A stretch of DNA of 64,000 nucleotides from Maratus speciosus (lineage: Eukaryota; Arthropoda; Arachnida; Araneae; Salticidae), in assembly GCA_963932465.1 (NCBI GenBank), contig OZ010796.1, forward strand, positions 77,695,292-77,759,291. The letters run 5' to 3'. Positions 14,201 to 27,347 of the stretch are shown piece by piece. The notes under the pieces are model-generated. The model was given only the letters and a program-made list of their open reading frames with translations. It was not told where the DNA came from and did no database searches. How positions within the stretch are numbered: position 1 is the stretch's first letter; each line of letters opens with the position of its first letter. A program made the position numbers and the translations under genes.

Positions 14201-17200
14201 CACCTAACACTTCCTTTATAATGTCTGTTTCATAATAATGAAAGCCATCAGTCCATCAGAAGAAAATGATCGGTTCCAAAGGTATAATCTTTCATTTGGC
14301 GCCCCTTGGCTCTGGCGCCCGGGGCACACGCCCCCTCTGCCCCCCCCCCCTTAGTTTCGGCCCTGCCCAAAAGAACCGGCACGACACCCACTGCAAGGGG
14401 GTCTCCACCAGACACGGGCTAGTCCCTCAGAGCTGCACCGATTTAGTCTTATAAAGTAGAGCATCCCAAGCAGGATTGTCCCGCTTTAGTTTCATCTGGG
14501 GCATTGGAGGGGCATTGCACAATACGGGGAACCACTGACCCACACCCACGTGAGTCATTCACATAAAAGAATTCGCATGTATTACCAGCTATTTACAGTG
14601 TTTGCTTATACAGTGAAGTTCCGATTATCCGAGTCCCGCTTAACCGAGTTTCCGCTTTAACCGAGTTATTTTCTTCTGATGGACTGAGGGCTTTCATTAT
14701 TATGCCATTATAAATGAAGTGTTAGGTGAAGATGGAAGAGCAGTCGTAAAAAGTTTCAACTCTGATTTTCTGGTCAGAATGAAAAAAAAAATGGCCATAA
14801 TTTTTTTAATTTAAAATTCTATCAGTAGTATATTTTTTTTTCAAAAAAAAAAAAAAAAAAAGAAAGAAAAAGAAAAAGAAAAAGAAAAAAAAATATGGCC
14901 ATTTTTTTCCCATTCTGACCAGAAAATCAGAGTTCTAACTTTTTACGGCTGCTCTTTTATCTTCACCTAACACTTCCTTTATAATGGCTGTTTCATAATA
15001 ATGAAAGCCATCAGTCCATCAGATGAAAATAATAGGTTCCAAAGGTATAATCTTTCATTTGGCACCCCTTGGCTCTGGCGCCCGAGGCACACGCCCCCTC
15101 TGCCCCCCCCCCCTTAGTTTCGGCCCTGACCAAAAGAACCGCCACGACACCCACTGCAAGGGGGTCTCCACCAGACACGGGCTAGTCACTCAGAGCTGCA
15201 CCGATTTAGTCTTATAAAGTAGAGCATCCCAAGCAGGATTGTCCCCCTTTAGTTTCCTCTGGGGCATTCGAGGGGCATTGCACAATACGGGGAACCACTG
15301 ACCCACACCCACGTGAGTCATTCACATAAAAGAATTCGCATGTATTACCAGCTATTTACAGTGTTTGCTTATACAGTAAAGTTCCGATTATCCGAGTCCC
15401 GCTTAACCGAGTTTCCGCTTTAACCGAGTTATTTTCTTCTGATGGACTGATGGCTTTCATTATTATGCCATTATAAATGAAGTGTTAGGTGAAGATGGAA
15501 GAGCAGTCGTAAAAAGTTTGAACTCTGATATTCTGGTCAGAATGAAAAAAAAAATGGCCATAATTTTTTTAATATAAAATTCTATCAGTAGTATTTTTTT
15601 TTTTTCAAAAAAAAAAAAAAAAGAAAAAGAAAAAGAAAAAAAAATGGCCATTTTTTTTCCCATTCTGACCAGAAAATCAGAGTTCTAACTTTTTACGGCT
15701 GCTCTTTTATCTTCACCTAACACTTCCTTTATAATGTCTGTTTCATAATAATGAAAGCCATCAGTCCATCAGAAGAAAATGATCGGTTCCAAAGGTATAA
15801 TCTTTCATTTGGCGCCCCTTGGCTCTGGCGCCCGGGGCACACGCCCCCTCTGCCCCCCCCCTTAGTTTCGGCCCTGCCCAAAAGAACCGCCACGACACCC
15901 ACTGCAAGGGGGTCTCCACCAGACACGGGCTAGTCCCTCAGAGCTGCACCGATTTAGTCTTATAAAGTAGAGCATCCCAAGCAGGATTGTCCCGCTTTAG
16001 TTTCATCTGGGGCATTGGAGGGGCATTGCACAATACGGGGAACCACTGACCCACACCCACGTGAGTCATTCACATAAAAGAATTCGCATGTATTACCAGC
16101 TATTTACAGTGTTTGCTTATACAGTAAAGTTCCGATTATCCGAGTCCCGCTTAACCGAGTTTCCGCTCTAACCGAGTTATTTTCTTCTGATGGACTGATG
16201 GCTTTCATTATTATGCCATTATAAATGAAGTGTTAGGTGAAGATGGAAGAGCAGTCGTAAAAAGTTTGAACTCTGATTTTCTGGTCAGAATGAAAAAAAA
16301 ATGGCCATAATTTTTTTAATTTAAAATTCTATCAGTAGTATTTTTTTTTTCAAAAAAAAAAAAAAAAAAAAGAAAAAGAAAAAAAAAAATATGGCCATTT
16401 TTTTTTTTCATTCTGACCAGAAAATCAGACTTATAACTTTTTACGGCTGCTCTTTTATCTTCACCTAACACTTCCTTTATAATGGCTGTTTCATAATAAT
16501 GAAAGCCATCAGTCCATCAGAAGAAAATGATCGGTTCCAAAGGTATAATCTTTCATTTGGCGCTCCTTGGCTCTGGCGCCCGGGGCACACGCCCCCTCTG
16601 CCCCCCCCCCTTAGTTTCGGCCCTGCCCAAAAGAACGCCACGAGACCCACTGCAAGGGGGGACTCCACCAGACACGGGCTAGTCACTCAGAGCTGCACCG
16701 ATTTAGTCTTATAAAGTAGAGCATCCCAAGCAGGATTGTCCCGCTTTAGTTTCCTCTGGGGCATTCGAGGGGCATTGCACAATACGCGGAATCACTGACC
16801 CACACCCACGTGAGTCATTCACATAAAAGAATTCGCATGTATTACCAGCTATTTACAGTGTTTGCTTATACAGTAAAGTTCCGATTATCCGAGTCCCGCT
16901 TCACCGAGTTTCCGCTTTAACCAAGTTATTTTCTTCTGATGGACTGATGGCTTTCATTATTATGCCATTATAAATGAAGTGTTTGGTGAAGATGGAGGAG
17001 CAGTCGTAAAAAGTTTGAACTCTGATTTTCTGGTCAGAATGAAAAAAAAAAATGGCCATAATTTTTTTAATATAAAATTCTATCAGTAGTATTTTTTTTT
17101 TCAAAAAAAAAAAAAAAAGAAAAAGAAAAAGAAAAAAAAATATGGCCATTTTTTTTCCCATTCTGACCAGAAAATCAGAGTTCTAACTTTTTACGGCTGC

Positions 17201-17248
17201 TCTTTTATCTTCACCTAACACTTCCTTTATAATGTCTGTTTCATAATA
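11223..17248 (+). repeat. Four-unit higher-order repeat within satellite A (two ~3.0-kb blocks)
   Basis: Units starting at about 11,223, 11,993, 12,736 and 13,489 correspond to those at about 14,238, 14,998, 15,751 and 16,499, at offsets of 3,005-3,015 bp. Shared rare variants occur in the same order: CAGTGAAGTTCC with ACTGAGGGC, then AAATAATAGGTTCC, then AATATAAAATTC with AATGTCTG, then TTTCATCTGGGGCATTGG with CCGCTCTAACC, then CTTCACCGAG with TTGGTGAAGATGGAGGAG. The first halves of the first and fourth units do not match between blocks, which points to later exchange between units. Confidence 0.85.
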
Positions 17249-18738
17249 ATGAAAGCCATCAGTCCATCAGAAGAAAATGATCGGTTCCAAAGGTATAATC
17301 TTTCATTTGGCGCCCCTTGGCTCTGGCGCCCGGGGCACACGCCCCCTCTGCCCCCCCCTTAGTTTCGGCCCTGCCCAAAAGAACCGCCACGACACCCACT
17401 GCAAGGGGGTCTCCACCAGACACGGGCTAGTCCCTCAGAGCTGCACCGATTTAGTCTTATAAAGTAGAGCATCCCAAGCAGGATTGTCCCGCTTTAGTTT
17501 CATCTGGGGCATTGGAGGGGCATTGCACAATACGGGGAACCACTGACCCACACCCACGTGAGTCATTCACATAAAAGAATTCGCATGTATTACCAGCTAT
17601 TTACAGTGTTTGCTTATACAGTAAAGTTCCGATTATCCGAGTCCCGCTTAACCGAGTTTCCGCTCTAACCGAGTTATTTTCTTCTGATGGACTGATGGCT
17701 TTCCTTATTATGCCATTATAAATGAAGTGTTAGGTGAAGATGGAAGAGCAGTCGTAAAAAGTTTGAACTCTGATTTTCTGGTCAGAATGAAAAAAAAAAT
17801 GGCCATAATTTTTTTAATTTAAAATTCTATCAGTAGTATTTTTTTTTTCAAAAGAAAAAAAAAAAAAGAAAAAGAAAAAAAAAATATGGCCATTTTTTTT
17901 TTCATTCTGACCAGAAAATCAGACTTATACCTTTTTACGGCTGCTCTTTTATCTTCACCTAACACTTCCTTTATAATGGCTGTTTCATAATAATGAAAGC
18001 CATCAGTCCATCAGAAGAAAATGATCGGTTCCAAAGGTATAATCTTTCATTTGGCGCTCCTTGGCTCTGGCGCCCGGGGGCACACGCCCCCTCTGCCCCC
18101 CCCCCCTTAGTTTCGGCCCTGCCCAAAAGAACCGCCACGAGACCCACTGCAAGGGGGGTCTCCACCAGACACGGGCTAGTCACTCAGAGCTGCTCCGATT
18201 TAGTCTTATAAAGTAGAGCATCCCAAGCAGGATTGTCCCGCTTTAGTTTCCTCTGGGGCATTCGAGGGGCATTGCACAATACGGGGAACCACTGACCCAC
18301 ACCCACGTGAGTCATTCACATAAAAGAATTCGCATGTATTACCAGCTATTTACAGTGTTTGCTTATACAGTAAAGTTCCGATTATCCGAGTCCCGCTTAA
18401 CCGAGTTTCCGCATTAACCGAGTTATTTTCTTCTGATGGACTGAGGGCTTTCATTATTATGCCATTATAAATGAAGTGTTAGGTGAAGATGGAAGAGCAG
18501 TCGTAAAAAGTTTCAACTCTGATTTTCTGGTCAGAATGAAAAAAAAAATGGCCATATTTTTTTTAATTTAAAATTCTATCAGTAGTATTTTTTTTTCAAA
18601 AAAAAAAAAAAAAAGAAAAAGAAAAAAAAATATGGCCATTTTTTTTCCCATTCTGACCAGAAAATCAGAGTTCTAACTTTTTACGGCTGCTCTTTTATCT
18701 TCACCTAACACTTCCTTTATAATGGCTGTTTCATAATA

Positions 18739-21700
18739 ATGAAAGCCATCAGTCCATCAGAAGAAAATGATCGGTTCCAAAGGTATAATCTTTCATTTGG
18801 CGCCCCTTGGCTCTGGCGCCCGGGGCACACGCCCCCTCTGCCTCCCCCCTTAGTTTCGGCCCTGCCCAAAAGAACCGCCACGACACCCACTGCAAGGGGG
18901 TCTCCACCAGACACGGGCTAGTCACTCAGAGCTGCACCGATTTAGTCTTATAAAGTAGAGCATCCCAAGCAGGATTGTCCCGGTTTAGTTTCCTCTGGGG
19001 CATTCGAGGGGCATTGCACAATACGGGGAACCACTGACCCACACCCACGTGAGTCATTCACATAAAAGAATTCGCATGTATTACCAGCTATTTACAGTGT
19101 TAGCTTATACAGTAAAGTTCCGATTATCCGAGTCCCGCTTAACCGAGTTTCCGCTTTAACCGAGTTATTTTCTTCTGATGGACTGATGGCTTTCATTATT
19201 ATGCCATTATAAATGAAGTGTTAGCTGAAGATGGAAGAGCAGTCGTAAAAAGTTTGAACTCTGATTTTCTGGTCAGAATGAAAAAAAAATGGCCATAATT
19301 TTTTTAATTTAAAATTCTATCAGTAGTATTTTTTTTTTCAAAAAAAAAAAAAAAAAAAAAAAGAAAAAGAAAAAAAAATATGGCCATTTTTTTTCCCATT
19401 CTGACCAGAAAATCAGAGTTCTAACTTTTTACGGCTGCTCTTTTATCTTCACCTAACACTTCCTTTATAATGGCTGTTTCATAATAATGAAAGCCATCAG
19501 TCCATCAGAAGAAAAGGATCGGTTCCAAAGGTATAATCTTTCATTTGGCGCCCCTTGGCTCTGGCGCCCGGGGCACACGCCCCCTCTGCCCCCCCCCCCT
19601 TAGTTTCGGCCCTGCCCAAAAGAACCGCCACGACACCCACTGCAAGGGGGGTCTCCACCAGACACGGGCTAGTCACTCAGAGCTGCTCCGATTTAGTCTT
19701 ATAAAGTAGAGCATCCCAAGCAGGATTGTCCCGCTTTTGTTTCCTCTGGGGAATTCGAGGGGCATTGCACAATACGGGGAACCACTGACCCACACCCACG
19801 TGAGTCATTCACATAAAAGAATTCGCATGTATTATCAGCTATTTACAGTGTTTGCTTATACAGTAAAGTTCCGATTATCCGAGTCCCGCTTAACCGAGTT
19901 TCCGCTTTAACCGAGTTATTTTCTTCTGATGGACTGATGGCTTTCATTATTATGCCATTATATATGAAGTGTTAGGTGAAGATGGAAGAGCAGTCGTAAA
20001 AAGTTTCAACTCTGATTTTCTGGTCAGAATGAAAAAAAAAATGGCCATAATTTTTTTAATTTAAAATTCTATCAGTAGTATATTTTTTTTTCAAAAAAAA
20101 AAAAAAAAAAAAGAAAGAAAAAGAAAAAGAAAAAAAAATATGGCCATTTTTTTTTCCCATTCTGACCAGAAAATCAGAGTTCTAACTTTTTACGGCTGCT
20201 CTTTTATCTTCACCTAACACTTCCTTTATAATGGCTGTTTCATAATAATGAAAGCCATCAGTCCATCAGATGAAAATAATCGGTTCCAAAGGTATAATCT
20301 TTCATTTGGCACCCCTTGGCTCTGGCGCCCGGGGCACACGCCCCCTCTGCCCCCCCCCCCTTAGTTTCGGCCCTGACCAAAAGATCCGCCACGACACCCA
20401 CTGCAAGGGGGTCTCCACCAGACACGGGCTAGTCACTCAGAGCTGCACCGATTTAGTCTTATAAAGTAGAGCATCCCAAGCAGGATTGTCCCCCTTTAGT
20501 TTCCTCTGGGGCATTCGAGGGGCATTGCACAATACGGGGAACCACTGACCCACAGCCACGTGAGTCATTCACATAAAAGAATTCGCATGTATTACCAGCT
20601 ATTTACAGTGTTTGCTTATACAGTAAAGTTCCGATTATCCGAGTCCCGCTTAACCGAGTTTCCGCTCTAACCGAGTTATTTTCTTCTGATGGACTGATGG
20701 CTTTCATTATTATGCCATTATAAATGAAGTGTTAGGTGAAGATGGAAGAGCAGTCGTAAAAAGTTTGAACTCTGATTTTTTGGTCAGAATGAAAAAAAAA
20801 TGGCCATAATTTTTTTAATTTAAAATTCTATCAGTAGTATTTTTTTTTTCAAAAAAAAAAAGAAAAAAGAAAAAGAAAAAAAAAATATGGCCATTTTTTT
20901 TCCCATTCTGACCAGAAAATCAGAGTTCTAACTTTTTACGGCTGCTCTTTTATCTTCACCTAACACTTCCTTTATAATGTCTGTTTCATAATAATGAAAG
21001 CCATCAGTCCATCAGAAGAAAATGATCGTTTCCAAAGGTATAATCTTTCATTTGGCGCCCCTTGGCTCTGGCGCCCGGGGCACACGCCCCCTCTGCCCCC
21101 CCCTCTTAGTTTCGGCCCTGCCCAAAAGAACCGCCACGACACCCACTGCAAGGGGGTCTCCACCAGACACGGGCTAGTCACTCAGAGCTGCACCGATTTA
21201 GTCTTATAAAGTAGAGCATCCCAAGCAGGATTGTCCCCCTTTAGTTTCCTCTGGGGCATTCGAGGGGCATTGCACAATACGGGGAATCACTGACCCACAC
21301 CCACGTGAGTCATTCACATAAAAGAATTCGCATGTATTATCAGCTATTTACAGTGTTTGCTTATACAGTAAAGTTCCGATTATCCGAGTCCCGCTTAACC
21401 GAGTTTCCGCATTAACCGAGTTATTTTCTTCTGATGGACTGAGGGCTTTCATTATTATGCCATTATAAATGAAGTGTTAGGTGAAGATGGAAGAGCAGTC
21501 GTAAAAAGTTTCAACTCTGATTTTCTGGTCAGAATGAAAAAAAAAATGGCCATATTTTTTTTAATTTAAAATTCTATCAGTAGTATTTTTTTTTCAAAAA
21601 AAAAAAAAAAAGAAAAAGAAAAAAAAATATGGCCATTTTTTTTCCCATTCTGACCAGAAAATCAGAGTTCTAACTTTTTACGGCTGCTCTTTTATCTTCA

Positions 21701-24700
21701 CCTAACACTTCCTTTATAATGGCTGTTTCATAATAATGAAAGCCATCAGTCCATCAGAAGAAAATGATCGGTTCCAAAGGTATAATCTTTCATTTGGCGC
21801 CCCTTGGCTCTGGCGCCCGGGGCACACGCCCCCTCTGCCCCCCCCCCTTAGTTTCGGCCCTGCCCAAAAGAACCGCCACGACACCCACTGCAAGGGGGGT
21901 CTCCACCAGACACGGGCTAGTCACTCAGAGCTGCTCCGATTTAGTCTTATAAAGTAGAGCATCCCAAGCAGGATTGTCCCGCTTTAGTTTCCTCTGGGGC
22001 ATTCGAGGGGCATTGCACAATACGGGGAACCACTGACCCACACCCACGTGAGTCATTCACATAAAAGAATTCGCATGTATTATCAGCTATTTACAGTGTT
22101 TGCTTATACAGTAAAGTTCCGATTATCCGAGTCCCGCTTAACCGAGTTTCCGCTTTAACCGAGTTATTTTCTTCTGATGGACTGATGGCTTTCATTATTA
22201 TGCCATTATATATGAAGTGTTAGGTGAAGATGGAAGAGCAGTCGTAAAAAGTTTCAACTCTGATTTTCTGGTCAGAATGAAAAAAAAAAAATGGCCATAA
22301 TTTTTTTAATTTAAAATTCTATCAGTAGTATATTTTTTTTTCAAAAAAAAAAAAAAAAAAAAAAAGAAAAAGAAAAAGAAAAAAAAATATGGCCATTTTT
22401 TTTCCCATTCTGCCCAGAAAATCAGAGTTCTAACTTTTTACGGCTGCTCTTTTATCTTCACCTAACACTTCCTTTATAATGCTGTTTCATAATAATGAAA
22501 GCCATCAGTCCATCAGATGAAAATAATCGGTTCCAAAGGTATAATCTTTCATTTGGCACCCCTTGGCTCTGGCGCCCGGGGCACACGCCCCCTCTGCCCC
22601 CCCCCCCTTAGTTTCGGCCCTGACCAAAAGAACCGCCACGACACCCACTGCAATGGGGTCTCCACCAGACACGGGCTAGTCACTCAGAGCTGCACCGATT
22701 TAGTCTTATAAAGTAGAGCATCCCAAGCAGGATTGTCCCCCTTTAGTTTCCTCTGGGGCATTCGAGGGGCATTGCACAATACGGGGAACCTCTGACCCAC
22801 AGCCACGTGAGTCATTCACATAAAAGAATTCGCATGTATTACCAGCTATTTACAGTGTTTGCTTATACAGTAAAGTTCCGATTATCCGAGTCCCGCTTAA
22901 CCGAGTTTCCGCTTTAACCGAGTTATTTTCTTCTGATGGACTGATGGCTTTCATTATTATGCCATTATAAATGAAGTGTTAGGTGAAGATGGAAGAGCAG
23001 TCGTAAAAAGTTTGAACTCTGATTTTCTGGTCAGAATGAAAAAAAAAATGGCCATATTTTTTTTAATTTAAAATTCTATCAGTAGTATTTTTTTTTCAAA
23101 AAAAAAAAAAAAAAGAAAAAAAAAAGAAAAAGAAAAAAAAATATGGCCATTTTTTTTCCCATTCTGACCAGAAAATCAGAGTTCTAACTTTTTACGGCTG
23201 CTCTTTTATCTTCACCTAACACTTCCTTTATAATGTCTGTTTCATAATAATGAAAGCCATCAGTCCATCAGAAGAAAATGATCGTTTCCAAAGGTATAAT
23301 CTTTCATTTGGCGCCCCTTGGCTCTGGCGCCCGGGGCACACGCCCCCTCTGCCTCCCCCCTTAGTTTCGGCCCTGCCCAAAAGAACCGCCACGACACCCA
23401 CTGCAAGGGGGTCTCCACCAGACACGGGCTAGTCACTCAGAGCTGCACCGATTTAGTCTTATAAAGTAGAGCATCCCAAGCAGGATTGTCCCGGTTTAGT
23501 TTCCTCTGGGGCATTCGAGGGGCATTGCACAATACGGGGAACCACTGACCCACACCCACGTGAGTCATTCACATAAAAGAATTCGCATGTATTACCAGCT
23601 ATTTACAGTGTTAGCTTATACAGTAAAGTTCCGATTATCCGAGTCCCGCTTAACCGAGTTTCCGCTTTAACCGAGTTATTTTCTTCTGATGGACTGATGG
23701 CTTTCATTATTATGCCATTATAAATGAAGTGTTAGCTGAAGATGGAAGAGCAGTCGTAAAAAGTTTGAACTCTGATTTTCTGGTCAGAATGAAAAAAAAA
23801 TGGCCATAATTTTTTTAATTTAAAATTCTATCAGTAGTATTTTTTTTTTCAAAAAAAAAAAAAAAAAAAAAAAGAAAAAGAAAAAAAAATATGGCCATTT
23901 TTTTTCCCATTCTGACCAGAAAATCAGAGTTCTAACTTTTTACGGCTGCTCTTTTATCTTCACCTAACACTTCCTTTATAATGGCTGTTTCATAATAATG
24001 AAAGCCATCAGTCCATCAGAAGAAAAGGATCGGTTCCAAAGGTATAATCTTTCATTTGGCGCCCCTTGGCTCTGGCGCCCGGGGCACACGCCCCCTCTGC
24101 CCCCCCCCTTAGTTTCGGCCCTGCCCAAAAGAACCGCCACGACACCCACTGCAAGGGGGGTCTCCACCAGACACGGGCTAGTCACTCAGAGCTGCTCCGA
24201 TTTAGTCTTATAAAGTAGAGCATCCCAAGCAGGATTGTCCCGCTTTTGTTTCCTCTGGGGAATTCGAGGGGCATTGCACAATACGGGGAACCACTGACCC
24301 ACACCCACGTGAGTCATTCACATAAAAGAATTCGCATGTATTATCAGCTATTTACAGTGTTTGCTTATACAGTAAAGTTCCGATTATCCGAGTCCCGCTT
24401 AACCGAGTTTCCGCTTTAACCGAGTTATTTTCTTCTGATGGACTGATGGCTTTCATTATTATGCCATTATATATGAAGTGTTAGGTGAAGATGGAAGAGC
24501 AGTCGTAAAAAGTTTCAACTCTGATTTTCTGGTCAGAATGAAAAAAAAAATGGCCATAATTTTTTTAATTTAAAATTCTATCAGTAGTATATTTTTTTTT
24601 CAAAAAAAAAAAAAAAAGAAAGAAAGAAAAAGAAAAAGAAAAAAAAATATGGCCATTTTTTTTTCCCATTCTGACCAGAAAATCAGAGTTCTAACTTTTT

Positions 24701-26000
24701 ACGGCTGCTCTTTTATCTTCACCTAACACTTCCTTTATAATGGCTGTTTCATAATAATGAAAGCCATCAGTCCATCAGATGAAAATAATCGGTTCCAAAG
24801 GTATAATCTTTCATTTGGCACCCCTTGGCTCTGGCGCCCGGGGCACACGCCCCCTCTGCCCCCCCCCCCCTTAGTTTCGGCCCTGACCAAAAGATCCGCC
24901 ACGACACCCACTGCAAGGGGGTCTCCACCAGACACGGGCTAGTCACTCAGAGCTGCACCGATTTAGTCTTATAAAGTAGAGCATCCCAAGCAGGATTGTC
25001 CCCCTTTAGTTTCCTCTGGGGCATTCGAGGGGCATTGCACAATACGGGGAACCACTGACCCACAGCCACGTGAGTCATTCACATAAAAGAATTCGCATGT
25101 ATTACCAGCTATTTACAGTGTTTGCTTATACAGTAAAGTTCCGATTATCCGAGTCCCGCTTAACCGAGTTTCCGCTCTAACCGAGTTATTTTCTTCTGAT
25201 GGACTGATGACTTTCATTATTATGCCATTATAAATGAAGTGTTAGGTGAAGATGGAAGAGCAGTCGTAAAAAGTTTGAACTCTGATTTTTTGGTCAGAAT
25301 GAAAAAAAAATGGCCATAATTTTTTTTAATTTAAAATTCTATCAGTAGTATTTTTTTTTTCAAAAAAAAAAAGAAAAAAGAAAAAGAAAAAAAAAATATG
25401 GCCATTTTTTTTCCCATTCTGACCAGAAAATCAGAGTTCTAACTTTTTACGGCTGCTCTTTTATCTTCACCTAACACTTCCTTTATAATGTCTGTTTCAT
25501 AATAATGAAAGCCATCAGTCCATCAGAAGAAAATGATCGTTTCCAAAGGTATAATCTTTCATTTGGCGCCCCTTGGCTCTGGCGCCCGGGGCACACGCCC
25601 CCTCTGCCCCCCCCTCTTAGTTTCGGCCCTGCCCAAAAGAACCGCCACGACACCCACTGCAAGGGGGTCTCCACCAGACACGGGCTAGTCACTCAGAGCT
25701 GCACCGATTTAGTCTTATAAAGTAGAGCATCCCAAGCAGGATTGTCCCCCTTTAGTTTCCTCTGGGGCATTCGAGGGGCATTGCACAATACGGGGAATCA
25801 CTGACCCACACCCACGTGAGTCATTCACATAAAAGAATTCGCATGTATTATCAGCTATTTACAGTGTTTGCTTATACAGTAAAGTTCCGATTATCCGAGT
25901 CCCGCTTAACCGAGTTTCCGCTCTAACCGAGTTATTTTCTTCTGATGGACTTTGACTTTCTGATGGCTTTCATTATTATGCCATTATAAATGAAGTGTTA
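18739..26000 (+). repeat. Six-unit higher-order repeat within satellite A (offset 4,511 bp)
   Basis: Units at 18,739, 19,487, 20,248 and 20,994 recur at 23,250, 23,998, 24,757 and 25,505 (offsets 4,511, 4,511, 4,509 and 4,511). They share, in order, CCTCCCCCCTTAG, TTAGCTTATACAG, GAAAAGGATCGG, GCTTTTGTTTCC with GGGGAATTCG, AAAGATCCGCC, CACAGCCACG, GATTTTTTGGTCAG, GATCGTTTCC and GGGAATCACTG. The intervening two units (21,736 and 22,495) are not part of the matching block. Confidence 0.88.
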
Positions 26001-26588
26001 GGTGAAGATGGAAGAGCAGTCGTATAATGTTTGAACTCTGATTTTCTGGTCAGAATGAAAAAAAAATGGCCATAATTTTTTTAATTTAAAATTCTATCAG
26101 TAGTATTTTTTTTTTCAAAAAAAAAAAAAAAAAAGAAAAAAGAAAAAGAAAAAAAAAATATGGCCATTTTTTTTTTTCCATTCTGACCAGAAAATCAGAG
26201 TTCTAACTTTTTACGGCTGCTCTTTTATCTTCACCTAACACTTCCTTTATAATGGCTGTTTCATAATAATGAAAGCCATCAGTCCATCAGAAGAAAATGA
26301 TCGGTTCCAAAGGTATAATCTTTCATTTGGCGCTCCTTGGCTCTGGCGCCCGGGGCACACGCCCCCTCTGCCCCCCCCCCTTAGTTTTGGCCCTGCCCAA
26401 AAGAACCGCCACGAGACCCACAGCAAGGGGGGTCTCCACCAGACACGGGCTAGTCACTCACAGCTGCACCGATTTAGTCTTATAAAGTAGAGCATCCCAA
26501 GCAGGATTGTCCCGCTTTAGTTTCCTCTGGAGCATTCGAGGGGCATTGCACAATACGGGGAACCACTGACCCACACCCACGTGAGTCA

Positions 26589-26610
26589 ATGACCCCCCCC
26601 CCCCCCCCCC
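26589..26610. repeat. Right edge of satellite A with an 18-bp C-run
   Basis: The last unit follows the consensus through CCCACGTGAGTCA. It then departs from the expected TTCACATAAAAG into ATGA and an uninterrupted run of 18 C (26,593-26,610). The next sequence, GAGCTGAGCTACC, is unrelated to the array. The array therefore ends part-way through a unit. Confidence 0.9.
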
Positions 26611-27035
26611 GAGCTGAGCTACCAACCTCCGAACGCCACGAAGAAATCCGGCTCAATAAAACTCTGAACCGAAATCCTCCCAAAATCGATCTGCGCATTC
26701 TCTTCCCCTTCAAAGATTCCTTGCTGACATCGTACATTTTTATAGTGTCGCCATCTAGGGAGAATATGATAAAATATAATTATGTTAATTTAATGCTTTT
26801 GACTAAAATAAATTATGCTTTATAAAATAAATGTAATATACAAGTAATTTATTTTAAAAAAATCAAAATATATTTAATGGAATTTTGTTTTCATGTACCA
26901 TCAAATTTTAATTAATTATATACGAGAATTGTTTTAACTTGTTGTATTAACATAATTTGTAAATTTTAATTTATATTTTTTTACATTTCTTATAGTATTC
27001 CAATATATAATCAATAATAATTAAAAAAAAAAAAA
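26611..27035. other. Non-genic flank of satellite A with a short dispersed repeat
   Basis: About 150 bp of mixed composition is followed by AT-rich DNA. Around 26,676-26,708 the stretch AAATCCTCCCAAAATCGATC and its continuation is the reverse complement of sequence at about 30,366-30,400. No gene is recognised. Confidence 0.6.
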
Positions 27036-27312
27036 AAGAAGGAGAACGAAAGAGAGATGTTATTGTATTCTAATAGTTTAAAAAATGATAGCTAAAAATA
27101 CATTTTATTTTTTTAAATTTTCTTTTCTTGATAAGTATCAATTCAAAACCTTACTAAGAAAATATTGAGGTCTGCTATATCAAATTTTTATTAAATTTTT
27201 TTTTTTTCTACCAGTGTGATATAAGTCACCAAGCATAGTAATGCACTAAGATTAATAAATTAAAACTTTTTAAGGCTGAAAATGTACAAGAAATCATGGC
27301 ATGTTAAATTAT

Positions 27313-27347
<35 letters not shown>

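Larger units (their letters stand above)
1..26588 (+). repeat. Satellite A: ~752-bp tandem array, about 35 units
   Basis: The same sequence recurs head to tail in one orientation from the window's first base to 26,588. A marker, AATGAAAGCCATCAGTC, recurs 35 times, at about 686, 1433, 2191, 2922, 3692, 4448, 5198, 5948 and so on to 26,269 (one copy has a one-base change). That gives a mean period near 752 bp. The array continues leftwards out of the window. Units differ by scattered substitutions and by the lengths of C-runs and A/G-runs. Some units share rare variants: AGATGAAAATAAT at about 2,922, 8,948, 11,993, 14,998, 20,248, 22,495 and 24,757, and GCTGCTCCG at about 7,444, 8,192, 9,699, 17,993, 19,487, 21,736 and 23,998. 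The 60-75-codon frames repeated on both strands overlap each other and are not genes. Function is unknown; a centromeric or heterochromatic satellite is an inference. Confidence 0.98.

Noticed and set aside
13950..17161. Lysine/phenylalanine-rich minus-strand frames (66-86 codons)
   Set aside because: They translate the A/T runs and AAAAAG steps of the palindrome loop, not a protein.
664..26490. Dozens of 60-75-codon frames on both strands across satellite A
   Set aside because: They are the same frames repeated with the satellite unit, overlap on opposite strands, cross the C-run in different phases and contain no recognisable domain.
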